DNA from: Phoronis australis
Taxonomy: Eukaryota; Phoronida; Phoronidae
DNA: 31,977 nt
Assembly: GCA_002633005.1 (NCBI GenBank)
Contig: NMRA01000058.1
Coordinates: forward strand, 540,311-572,287
Reading direction: 5' to 3'
Shown here piece after piece: positions 1 to 9,841 of the stretch. The first letter of the stretch is position 1; the number at the start of each line of letters is the position of its first letter. Position numbers and translations under genes: made by a program. Under the pieces are notes generated by a model. The model did not search any database. It worked only from the letters and a program-made list of their open reading frames with translations, and was not told the DNA's origin.

Positions 1-302
1 CAGTGCAGGCCAGGGGAGGCCAGTGGAGGCCAGTGGAGGCCAGTGAAGCCAGTGGAGGCCAGTGGAAACCAGTGGAGGCCAGTGGAGGTCAGTGGAAGCC
101 AGTCTGCTGGCCTCCGCTAGCCTCCGCTGGCATCCTCTGGCCTGCACTGGCCTCCAATGGCGTCCAATGGCCTCCGCTGGCCTCCGATAGCCTCCGCTGT
201 CGTACGCTGGCCTCCGCTGACCTCCGCTGGCCTCCACTGGCCTCCACTGTCCTCCAACGGCCTCCACTGGCCTGCACTGGCCTTCACTGGCGTCCACTGA
301 GA
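1..302. repeat. 10-bp minisatellite with an orientation switch
   Basis: The stretch is made of degenerate 10-bp units. Up to about base 103 they read GGCCAGTGGA on the plus strand. From about base 111 to 300 they read the reverse complement, as 19 consecutive units close to CCTCCGCTGG in strict 10-bp register. The switch falls within roughly ten bases near 103-111. Reading frames run through it in both directions, but the peptides are simple repeats and I do not regard them as coding. The left array continues off the window edge. Confidence 0.9.
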
Positions 303-2335
303 TACTAGGGACTGTATCCTGGCCTGCCGTAAGACCCCGCTGTATGCTTACCTTGGTTATATTTTCTAAGCACCTTTGAGAAAGCGACACAAATGGCCAA
401 TAATCGGCCATTTTCGTGGGACTTGAGAAATTTTTCAACGCAACGTTTCTGAAACCGACACAAATGGCCAATAATCGACGCATTTTCTCGGAGCTTAGAA
501 AATTTCGCACATACGCAGGGAAAGACCTGCAGAGGGACTGCAGCCCTGCATGAACGGCCTCGGCCTTGGCAAGTCTCTTCGCACATGAGTTAGAAAATTT
601 ACTAAATCCCAAGAAATGTGTCGTTTATTGGCCATTTGTGACGCTTTCGTAAATAAGGAGCCTTGAAAACATGAGGTTAGCAAACGTAGCGGGGTCGATC
701 AGCAGGCAGGGATGTTCCGGCTATCTGTGAAAAGTCCCCAGACGACGGTTCACGGGGTCAAGTCGGCCTGCGGGATCTGCGCTGGCCGAGGCCGAAGGGC
801 TGCAGTCCCCTTGCAGATCTGCCCCTGCGTATGAACGAAATCTTCTAAGTACCTAGAAACGTGTCGATTATTGGCTATTTGTGTCGCTTGGCAGAAACGT
901 TGCGTTGAAAAATTATCGAAGTCCCCTGAATTAAATGTGTCGTTTATTGGCCATTTGTGTCGCTTTGGCTATCTCCGAAAAGTCCCCAGACAGCGGTCCA
1001 CGGCTGTCAAGTCCCGTGGCCTGCGGGGTCTGCGCTGCATGCCGAGGTGCAGAGCGCAGCAGCCAGGTCTCTCCCTGCGTATGGCGAAATTTTATGTCCC
1101 GAGAAATGTGTCGATTATTGGTCATTTGTGTCGCTTTCTCAAACCCCCTGCTTTGAAAATGAAAGTAAAGCAAAGCAAACGTAGCGGAGTCGATCGGCAG
1201 GCCGGTCACAGCCATGTCCCAACTACCCGAGAAAATTCCCCAGACGGTGGTCTAGGCGGTCATGTCCGGCAACCTGCGGGGTCTGCGCTGCCGAGGCCGG
1301 AGCGCGGCTACAGCTCTGTCCCCTGTGTATATGTGCGTAATTTTCTAAGTTCCGAGAAAATGTGTCGATTATATGGCCATAAGTTGTGTCCGTTTCTGAC
1401 TCAAAAAACGTTGCGTTGAAAAATTTTCTAAGTCCTACGAAATGTGTCGATTATTGGCTATTTGTGTCGCTTTCTCAAGGAGTCTTGAAAATATAACAAA
1501 GGTAAGCATACAGCGGGGTCGATCGGCACGCCGGGATACAGTCCCTAGTCGTGTCCCGGATATGCTGTGAAAACTCCCCAGACGGCGGTCCACGCGGTCA
1601 AGTCCGGCAGCTTGCGGGGTCTGCGCTGCCGGGCGGAGGCCGGAGCGCGGCTGCAGGCGTCCCCTGTGCATATGTGCGAAATTTTCTCTAAGTTCCTAGA
1701 AAATGTGTCGATTTTTGACCATTTGTGTCGCTGTCAAAACGTTGTGTTTAAAATGCAACAAATTAAAGTAAACGTAGCCGGGGGGTACGTCCCGAGTGGC
1801 GGGCCGGTGTACAGTACGTCCCTCGTCTCCCGGCTATCTATAAAAAGTCTTCAGACGGCGGTCCATGTGGTCAAGTCCGGAAACTTGCGGGCGGGCCGGT
1901 CTGCGCTGCCGAGGCCGGAGCGCAGCTGCTGCAATGGCAGGTCTTTCCCTTGCGTAATGAATGTGCGAAATTTTCTATGTTCCGAGAAAATGTGTCGATT
2001 ATTGGCCATTTGTGTCGCTTTCTCAAGGAGTCTTGAAAATATCAAAGGTAAGCATAGCGGGGTCGATCGGCGGGCCGGTATACAGTCCCTAGTCGTGTCC
2101 CGGCTATCTGCGAAAACTCCCCAGACGGCGGTCCACGCTGTTAAGCCCGACATCCTGCGGGGTCTGCGGTGCCGAAGGTGCAGCGCTGCAGGTCTGTCCC
2201 TGCGTAAGTGCAAAATTTTCTAACCCCAAGAAATGTGTCGATTTTGTGTCACTTTCGGGAACGTTGAGTTGAAAAATTTTGCGAGTACAAAGAAATGTGT
2301 ATATGACTATCGGCGCCGGAGCGCGGAAGCACGGT
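303..2335. repeat. Satellite-like tandem array, 250-340 bp period
   Basis: A GC-rich block beginning CCCCAGACGGCGG recurs at 736, 984, 1238, 1576, 1849 and 2119, so neighbouring copies are 248-338 bp apart. Each unit also has an AT-rich part in which TGTGTCG occurs twice, 20 bp apart (for example 1443 and 1463). Some copies carry an extra block of about 70 bp that repeats this AT-rich part. Bases 303 to about 575 contain one unit in reverse complement; the rest is forward. Short frames are open because of the repeat and encode low-complexity echoes of one another, so I call no gene. A donor-like AAAGGTAAGC occurs in several copies. Confidence 0.85.
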
Positions 2336-4783
2336 AGCCTGGCCAGTGGAAGACAGGGGGCGCACGTCCGCACTGGCCAGTCAGCCAGGTGCGCACGGGT
2401 ACGATCTCATTGGCGGAGCGGAGCCGGGACAGATTTGAGGTTTGCGGACTTTTGTTTCTCCGAGCATCATTAGGAAGTTTCCGCGGGTTTTGGTCGCGAA
2501 ACGAAATGTGTGGATTTCACCCTCAATAATCGACACATTTTAATTAGTGCGCGTTTTCACGATACCCTATATCGTTCCACTGATGCAAATTAATCAGAAA
2601 TTGGTGCTTTCTGTATACTTATTGTAGGGTTTAAGGTCTTGATACTCATATCTTGTTAAAAGGATTTATGTTTAGATATAGTGATTGACGTTAGCCATTT
2701 TCTAAAACGGCTCCACTCCTTTTCTTTAGGGATGGGAGGAATGTAGTACGGTAAAGTCGCGCGATTTTCGGACGGCCCGCCATTTTCGACCAAGAATAAA
2801 TATTTCCGAAATAAGTTTTTCATAGTCCACGAAATTCGTACAAGGTCCAAAAACTGTTTTTCAATGATCTTCGAATGTCGGACCAAATGTCATAAACGTA
2901 GTCGGATTTTTGTCCGCGACTTTCGGACAAGGAAAATTTTAGAAACGCTAATTTGGGATCGACGCAACTCCGGTGTCACTAAAGCGTTCAGCGGATGATT
3001 ACTACTCTATAAGGCTTGAATCCGAGAATCGGTGTAACGGGCCTTGTCATTTTTACCTTGTCTTGACGATGTCACGACCGATACTCGATTGTCTTGCGTT
3101 TAGTATTTGGCGCTTTAGCTGTGAAAAGAATCCCCGCGTCCCGTATGACGAAAATTTCTATTGAAAATACAAATGGGAAATACACCGAAGGCTGCAGTTT
3201 TTCGTTGTAGCGTAACATGTGCTCTGGTTTAATTAGACCCGGCGTGCTGTTCGACTTGGCTTGCAACTGTGACATTGAACTTGCACGCCTGACGTCAACT
3301 TGCGTGTTTACGAAACGTTTTTATTTTTAGAACCTCCTGGCTAAAATCTCCCGACGACGTGTCCGGATTTCATCCTTGACGCGATGAGAAATATTTTTTG
3401 TTTAGGCCCCCATACACAATAGGCTACAGCCAAGTCTGTCCGAGGGATATCGTGCGTTCAAAGTAGTGTAGATAGTGAACAGCATCAGCCGAATGAGACG
3501 GAGCCAAAGTAAAGCTGGTTAAAAATCAAACATATTGCAAGGCCCAGCACTCAGAAAGGCGCGCGGCGCACACGCAATTGTTACAGAGACATTGCATCCC
3601 TGCCCTATGTTGTGTAAGTGCCGGTGTGCTATAACACATATCAAAAACTAATGTACATCCACGTAACCGCGTTTCACTACCCTTACAAATTCTCTGTTGC
3701 TCTCTGATAAGCATCGCAGATGCAAGAATCTCGCTAAAGAGAGAAGATAGTGTGATCGTGTGCTTCGCTTGCAATGCCTCACCATACGTCTCGAAATCTT
3801 CAGTCCAGCGTGCTCGTGAGAGATTCTCACCCTTGCGCCCCTGGACGCAGACTAAGGTAGAGTTCAGTAGCTGTATTGGGAAATACAAAAATCTAGCCAA
3901 AATCACGCTTTCAATTAAAATACACAGTACATCACGTAATTTCATGAATTCTTGCTTTTTAGCGAAGTCCTAGCGTTACGAGCTTTACCGCTATGTAAAC
4001 CTAAAAAAGATTGAACTTGCGGCGACCCAATTTTGCTTACTCATCCACTGGTCTGTGTACTTGTGGTCTTGTTAATTCACTCCCTGTACCGTCTGAGGTA
4101 CGACACCCTGGACTCCATGGTGTCCAGAGATTAAGATGAATCCCGACAAGGACACCGGGACCCTGTGGCACTCTCTGTTATTGGCGACTAAGAAAATCCT
4201 CCACCAATCATTTCGAAAAATGACAAGTCAGTTGAATCGGATTTGGTAGTTGTTGCTTCTTGTGGTCCTAGGGGTAGACTAACAAGAATACAGGACCTGG
4301 AGTCCAATGCAACGGGCCTGGAACCTGATAAGTGTTTCCGGCCCGGAGTTCCATATCTTCTTTCCCGGCACAGGACCTTGTCTCCTTGTCCATGTCACCG
4401 CCTTCAGTTGATAGTTTTGAGACAAAAAGAAACGTGATCTTAAACTACAGACCATGCTTTTTGTATTACTTAAGATAGTTTTAGAGGCATTTCAGCTGTA
4501 AGTGTGTTTAATTGTGTTTGATTCGAAAGAGATAACTGTTACATTGCTAATTATTATTCTATTTTTCCCCGAGGTGATGCCTTACTTGCAGCAAGGGTAA
4601 ATAATTTTGGGAAGTATTACTAGCGATTTCCGTATATAAGTACGGGAAACCAAACGTCTACCAGGGCCTACACTCAGCAATGCCGAATATACGAACACAG
4701 TATAAATACTGCAGCTCACCCTAATTATATCCTAGTGGGAATAGCATTATTTTTAGATTTCAAGCACGCATTTTTATTCTCAG
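2336..4783. other. No gene recognised; decayed satellite edge then unique DNA
   Basis: The first 200 bases hold ACTGGCCAGT motifs resembling the minisatellite and a last trace of the satellite. Around 2502-2544 AATGTGTGGATT faces AATAATCGACACATT, a short inverted pair made of the satellite's own motif. The remainder is unique-looking non-coding DNA with no open frame beyond what chance allows and no recognisable domain. TTTTTATTCTCAG at 4771-4783 is a strong splice-acceptor-like sequence. Confidence 0.5.
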
Positions 4784-4990
4784 ATATGCTTCCCAGGTAT
4801 GTTTTATGGAAAATTTAAGATACGCAAATTGGCCATATATTCTGCTGGACAGAAATCTACGGTGGATCTTCTTAAACCTGTAAACCATGAAACTTTTATT
4901 GAGACAGTTTTGTTCTACGAACATGTTCAACTAACATTCCGTTCATGCAAGTCGGTCAGTACGTTCGCGTTTAAGGCGTTATTGCAACAG
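4784..4990 (+). CDS. Candidate internal coding exon, unknown protein
   Basis: I do not recognise the protein. A pyrimidine-rich acceptor ending TTCTCAG (4783) is followed by exactly 207 bases, 69 codons, open in the frame of the ATG at 4799. They end at CAACAG directly before GTAAGTG (4991), a near-perfect metazoan 5' splice site. The exon is thus symmetric, phase 0 at both ends. The peptide starts ICFPGMFYGKF, continues KIRKLAIYSAGQKSTVDLL, ends KALLQQ, and shows no repeat or low complexity. The frame stays open to 5104 if the donor is not used. No partner exon could be identified on either side. It could be a chance frame between chance splice signals, or an exon left from a gene or transposon. 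Confidence 0.35.
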
Positions 4991-6213
4991 GTAAGTGTTT
5001 ATTTTGTTATGTATTCCTCTCTTCAGATAGTCACTGTTATTCTTCAACAACATTTCTGTACTTATAATGAGACTTCAGTAAACTCTCGACTGTTCATATT
5101 TTAAATGTTAGCAGAAGCGTGTGTAGTGTCCATCAGCAGAGACCTGTGGGAAGAACTATTTTCCAGTAAATATATGACGCAATGAAATAAAACGGTCGAC
5201 ATGCATAGATGGATTGTGATTGGTTAAGTATATATTAAGAAAGAAAATTAAGTATATAAATAGTAGACCGGTTCTTGAATTGCCTGGTTTACGTCCTTCA
5301 TGAGTTCACACTGTCCCAAATTGAATGCTTTCGTTTTTCTGTTCAGGTCGTCACTAATCGATTCTTCTAACAGTCGTGATATGCCCAGTAGCCTATCGTA
5401 TCAACGTGTGCAACAACGGTCTTGGCAGGGGTTGCACCTAGCAGACTCCGTTAGAATTAGTGGCACAAAATCGACATTGGTGTGCAGCAGGAGGCGGGGG
5501 TGGCGTAAATTAGTAGTGACTGAGGGAGACTGAGCTGCGCGAAATTGGTGACGACCGTGGACGGCGCTAAACTGGTGATGACTAGAGGAAACGGTCCTGT
5601 TATCTTCCACGCAGATTATCAGAAAATGTTAACGATTATCAGTTTCATTTCACCCACAAACAAATTTCACAAGTCCCAGAGTTTTCACTGTGAAAACGGC
5701 GAATCCAGATGTGTTAGGTCAGCTCAGTTGCATGCATGGAGACGCGCCAGTGTATCTCTGAGTTAACAAATCGGGTGTTTCAAAGGCTATGGATGAGAAA
5801 GGTTTTAATTTTAATTGTAAAAAACGGTTGGGTGAATTTGATGTTGGTAGCCGATTTGAAATTGCATTCGCTTTCTAGACAGTACGCCCTTATATAGACA
5901 ATATATGTTAGTTAAACGTGTCTTCAGCTTCGCAGCACTGTACTCAGGCCTATACATGTAGAACGACAGCGCTAGCTTCTTCAACAATTCATACGACTAG
6001 GGCCTACCAGGACGACAAGTGGGGATCACGAGTCGATGAGAAACTACTCATTTTATTATCATGATTCTATTTGTAATCTATTTTGGGTAATTATTCATTC
6101 GAAGTTTTCATGTTGAAACTGAGCTTTCATATGGAAATACGGTGTTAACTTGCGTTTCGGTTTGTAACCAGCAGATAATGCATGGATACGTTTAACAGAC
6201 ATAAATATATGCT
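4991..6213. other. No gene recognised
   Basis: This is unique non-coding sequence. An acceptor-like GTTTTTCTGTTCAG ends near 5346 and a GTGACGACC/GTGATGAC pair lies near 5550-5580, but no convincing exon or domain follows. AT-rich stretches near 5160-5270 are not clearly promoters. Confidence 0.4.
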
Positions 6214-6486
6214 ATGTTCTCGTCATTGTTCATCACTTTCTTCATTCTTGAACTCGTTCCCACATCCATTACTGTTACGTTAAATGCAAAATTCGTTAAA
6301 ATTGAGAAAGCGCATGTTTTGATGGTCGGGAACCCTCTTTGTGCGTCGAATACGCAAGTCCAGCTTTTTATTGGGAAACCATACGTTGACAGCGCAAATG
6401 TCGACGTCAGTCTCGGCTGTGGCGTCTCTGTTGTGATGTCCTTGTCTTTTGAATGCTGGTCTTGGCCTAGCTGGTGCGACACATGA
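6214..6486 (+). CDS. Weak small ORF with a hydrophobic N-terminus
   Basis: This 90-codon ATG-to-stop frame has a hydrophobic start (MFSSLFITFFILEL, then VPTSITVTLNA) that would fit a signal peptide, followed by about 65 residues with four cysteines in the C-terminal half. I recognise no family. The opposite strand is also open over the same span but lacks an ATG start, so at least one frame is open by chance. No splice sites or polyadenylation signal clearly frame it. It may be a small secreted protein, an exon, or noise, and noise is the most likely. Confidence 0.2.
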   Translation: MFSSLFITFFILELVPTSITVTLNAKFVKIEKAHVLMVGNPLCASNTQVQLFIGKPYVDSANVDVSLGCGVSVVMSLSFECWSWPSWCDT

Positions 6487-7107
6487 CGCCAGAAGAGCTC
6501 AGCAGATGCCACGTGACCTGTCAGCTGTGAAGATCAAGTGACAACATAGTCTGCGCCTTCTGGAGTTAGCCGTCGTCCAGTGTGGACGTAACGTGAGTAG
6601 GCTTACCCTCTTACTCTTTACACTGTGAATAGATCGAACCTAGCCAATAAATACAACATATCCAACGAAGGTGTTACGGTAAGTTCACTTGTTATTGTCA
6701 GCCACTCACACTGTCGCAAACCGACATGGACTGTGCCTGTGGTCGCGGTGTGCTTGTAATTTGTGTGTGGATCTTATTATTCTAACGCGTAATATACTGC
6801 TGGAGGTCCACGAGGAAGCCATAACGTTCACATAAGGCTAGTAGTTTATTATATTTCTGTCTTCTGAGGTTGTGTTTGTGTCAGTGAGCATCAATGCAAG
6901 GGGGGGGGGGAGGGAACTACCAAGGCAAAGTGTTATCATTTCGCAAGTTGGGTATATTGGCATTGGTTGTGTTAGGAAACACGTAGACAATTACATCGTC
7001 ATCGACAAGTACATCCCCACAAAAAGTTACGCATTTTACAATAAACATTCCCACTAAATAAGATTGGTCCTAACCACAATGGTCAAGGTTTGGAAAATTG
7101 AACTAGA
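6487..7107. other. No gene recognised; poly-G run
   Basis: Non-coding. There are donor-like GTGAGTAGG near 6592 and GTAAGTTC near 6678 without a convincing exon in front. A run of 11 G lies at 6900-6910 and will be a weak point for sequencing. Confidence 0.4.
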
Positions 7108-7372
7108 CCGTATTTATCCACCTTGGCTGAGTCGCGCTCGGCTCACGACCAACATGTCGTGAACACATCCACTAGCACAAGAAACTGTAGGAACCATGTG
7201 GTGAACACATCCCACGGGTGAGAAACAACATGACTGCCGGTCCTCTAAATCGGACCGACTCACCCAAACAGGACTGACGCACCTAAAAACATGACCGTCC
7301 CACCACAAAACAGGACTGACGCACCTAAAAACATGACCGCCCCACCACAAAACAGGACCGCCGGGGACTGAG
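7108..7372 (+). repeat. Composite repeat, left copy (parts A and B)
   Basis: Part A, beginning CATCCACTAGCAC at 7166, is followed by part B. Part B contains a 42-bp tandem unit: CAGGACTGAC at 7269 and 7311, with a diverged third start at 7353. GTGAACACATCC also recurs 42 bp apart (7159 and 7201). Bases 7327-7369 are the exact reverse complement of 8495-8537. Frames across it are repetitive and not taken as genes. Confidence 0.75.
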
Positions 7373-7439
7373 TAGTTAAGGCCTTTGTGTGATACTGCGG
7401 GTTATGACGTAACCGGTCAGATAGCTGTGTAAAGACTAT

Positions 7440-7660
7440 CGCCAAAATAAAGCTTGACAGCCTTGCGTTATTGAGCTCCGTTACATCCCCGACATTGCCC
7501 ACAGCCCGGGTAGTTCTGCTCGTCACCTCGTCGTGGAACTTACATCAACATGTAGTAGAGCGCGCGACCGATGCAGGCGCATGCAAAATCTAGGCGTCAA
7601 CCAACACTCACCTTGCAGTTTGCAACCGCTTGAGTGAAAAACAATCTAATGAACTGTTGT
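7440..7660 (-). repeat. Dispersed repeat, copy 1 (minus orientation)
   Basis: The reverse complement matches 9440-9690 over about 220 bases at roughly 70% by eye. Shared landmarks are CTACATGTTG, GACGAGGTG, AACTACCCGGGCTGTG and GCAAGGTGAGTG. The last resembles a 5' splice site in both copies. The repeat class is not recognised; a decayed LTR or the 5' region of a transposon is possible. Confidence 0.6.
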
Positions 7661-8494
7661 AATAATAAGTGACATGTGCACGCGCCATTTCCTCAGAAAA
7701 ATTTTGAGACATCTTTCGAAAGATGATGACAACTTGGCGGCAACAAGGTTTGTTATGAAATTCGGTTTGCTGGTATTAAAGTACTGAAAACTTATAACGA
7801 AATGAAACCAGTTTCGATAATTTGTTGTGCCAGGTACGCAACCTTGTAGAAGGACAGTTGACTGAAGAATCGGGGGAAAAGGAACCGGCCAATGTAAGCC
7901 GACTTAAGAGAACGCAGAATAACGACAGAACGACAATTTCTCTCGAGCGCCGATGAAATAATTTAGTTTACTCAAGGAAGAGTGTCGTTAAAAAAAATTC
8001 GCCGGGTAAAGATTTTACATGTTCAGTTTTTTACCCACATCGGCGCAAAGCTGTACATTTAATGTACAGCTTTGCCGCACAAAGGCAGCTAGTATGATGA
8101 TGCTTCACCCGAGAACCAGAACGTCCGTTTTTTTACTTGACTAACTTTAAACGTCAAATTGGAGAAAATGATTTTCATTTTGTTCTAAAACTTATGCAGT
8201 GGATAAAATTATAATTATTTAGCTCAAAAGCGTACAACGAGGTTGTTTTGTGTTAGATTTATTAAATGTTGACCTTTCAACTGTTTATAAGTCACATACC
8301 GCAGCCGGGAGCCTGGTGATGAGTAAAACTCAAAAGCGCCGCGTATTACAAAGCGAAGTGTCCTTTGTTGCTCACAAAAGATTTCGGTGGATTAATCGGC
8401 ACAAGACCTGCATATGCATACGTATATAGCCCCATTGTATGATCTGTGTAGGCCTAACGGTAATAAATTTTAGCCTGTTAGTTATTGCGGTTTT
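7661..8494. other. No gene recognised between inverted repeat copies
   Basis: Mostly AT-rich, non-coding and unique to the eye. It contains the hairpin at 8045-8075, listed separately, and no convincing frame. Confidence 0.4.
8045..8075. repeat. Perfect 31-bp palindrome (15-bp arms, 1-nt centre)
   Basis: GCAAAGCTGTACATT is followed by a single T and then its exact reverse complement, AATGTACAGCTTTGC. The match stops sharply on both sides. The arms are too short for a typical microRNA precursor and there is no U-tract after it. Function unknown. Confidence 0.85.
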
Positions 8495-8678
8495 AGTCCC
8501 CGGCGGTCCTGTTTTGTGGTGGGGCGGTCATGTTTTTGGGTGCGTCAGTCCCATTTTCTGGTGCGGCGGTCCCATTTGATCCCTGGAGGTCCTGTTTAGA
8601 GGACCGGCGGTCATGTTGTTTCTCACCCGTGCATCCACTACCACAAGAAACTGTAGGAACATGGCATTTATCTACCTT
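8495..8678 (-). repeat. Composite repeat, right copy (B inverted, A not inverted)
   Basis: Bases 8495-8537 are the exact reverse complement of 7327-7369, and the match continues to 8551 with one mismatch. Further matching blocks follow (GAGGACCGGC, TGTTTCTCACCCGTG). Part A, beginning CATCCACTACCAC at 8632, then follows in the same orientation as in the left copy, as does ATTTATCTACCTT. Part A has therefore been flipped relative to part B in one of the two copies. Confidence 0.75.
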
Positions 8679-9439
8679 CACTCTTATCAGGCTTCTATTG
8701 TGAGTCAGCATGCGTGAATAATTGGCTGATAAGCCACCTCTGGAACTACTTTTGGCTGAATGGATGACCAGGTCATAAAATGATAATTAGCCAAGACTAG
8801 TTACTAATGCAACAAAGAATAATGTCATAGCATCACCTAGCCTAGCCTTGGTGGAAAGCTGTATACTGTATTGGCTCTAATAAACGCTTAGAAAAATCAT
8901 TTCACGGGAGGGGACGCTCATTGTAGCCTACGGCAGTTGAAACCCGGTTTCCTAAACGGGTAAAATCTGAAGCTAGGATTCATCAAATTTACGCTCTGTG
9001 ACGTATTTGTAGCCTATGACAGTCTTTCTACAAACTTGTGGTGCATTGCTATCAACTTCCGTTGTTAAATTACGATAATTTTTCAAAAAATTGTGCTCAT
9101 CACAGGGCGAAAACTTGCCGACTGATGCGTCGCTGAATCGCGATCGTCAATAGGAAAACTTGAACTCTTGAATAAAAACATAGTTTCGACTCAACAAATT
9201 ACCTGAAATCTTACTTATGTTTTACAATTTTTAAAGTTCATGTGGACTCCAGATTAATTGCGATTAAGTCCAAATCTGCGCTACATCGTACCCCACAAGA
9301 CGAGAAAAATCTCTGGATGAACACACATGTTGTTGTCACGTGACGTTTGTTTTGAAGTTCGTCTGCATGTGAGAGTGAGTGAACGTGCGTGTGCGGGTCA
9401 TCGACGACAGACTTTTTTGTTACAAAAGGCGGAGGATTA
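8679..9439. other. No gene recognised
   Basis: Non-coding, AT-rich. AATAAA at 8879-8884 and another near 9171 are isolated and not attached to any gene I can see. Confidence 0.4.
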
Positions 9440-9690
9440 TGCAAGAAAATGGCGTTTACTAGATTGTTTTTCACTTAAACGGCTGCAACGTGCAAGGTGA
9501 GTGCTGCTTAACTCACAGATTTTGTGTGCACAGGACGACGGTCGTTAGCTCAACCTTGGAGTATTATAGTCAAAGGCTCGATCTACATGTTGGGGACGAG
9601 GTGAACTACCCGGGCTGTGTGAAATTTCTGGATCTAACGGAGACACTGACGCAGCCAGCTCGCTGTATCAAGACTATAGTCAAAATCCAA
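9440..9690 (+). repeat. Dispersed repeat, copy 2 (plus orientation)
   Basis: This is the plus-strand relative of 7440-7660. It carries GCAAG directly before GTGAGTGC (9497), a good 5' splice-site match, and about 260 bases later TTAATTTTCGTACTTCAG (to about 9757) looks like an acceptor. The frame through the donor is not coding-like: an ATG upstream reaches a stop after nine codons. It could be a 5' untranslated exon of a mobile element or host transcript, or only a repeat. Confidence 0.55.
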
Positions 9691-9841
9691 ATTCTTTTTA
9701 TCGTGTCCCTGCCAATAATAACGGCATGCTAAAGTTTCTTAATTTTCGTACTTCAGGAACATAACAATAACGTGTTTTGTACACATACGCGCACGCCGCA
9801 GATCACATCTCGGAAATTGCCGATTTGACGGATGACAATGA

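Noticed and set aside
3-308. Open frames on both strands across the first 300 bases
   Set aside because: The 10-bp repeat lacks stops; the peptides are pure repeats of a few residues.
871-2223. Long frames of 180-218 codons in the satellite
   Set aside because: They repeat the same peptide (MCRLLAICVAF) in several frames because the DNA is tandemly repeated, and no domain is visible.
4991-5027. A 37-base intron from GTAAGTG to CTCTTCAG
   Set aside because: Too short for an ordinary metazoan intron; the frame is open through it anyway.
5545-5610. GGTGACGACC and GGTGATGAC as a primer-binding site of an LTR retrotransposon
   Set aside because: No LTR, no paired terminal repeats and no gag or pol coding nearby.
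6600-6660. GGTTCGATCTA on the minus strand as a tRNA B box
   Set aside because: The flanking bases do not form a T stem and there is no matching A box or acceptor stem.
7114-7526. Minus-strand frames reading MFLGASVLFCGG repeatedly
   Set aside because: They are translations of the 42-bp tandem repeat, not a protein.
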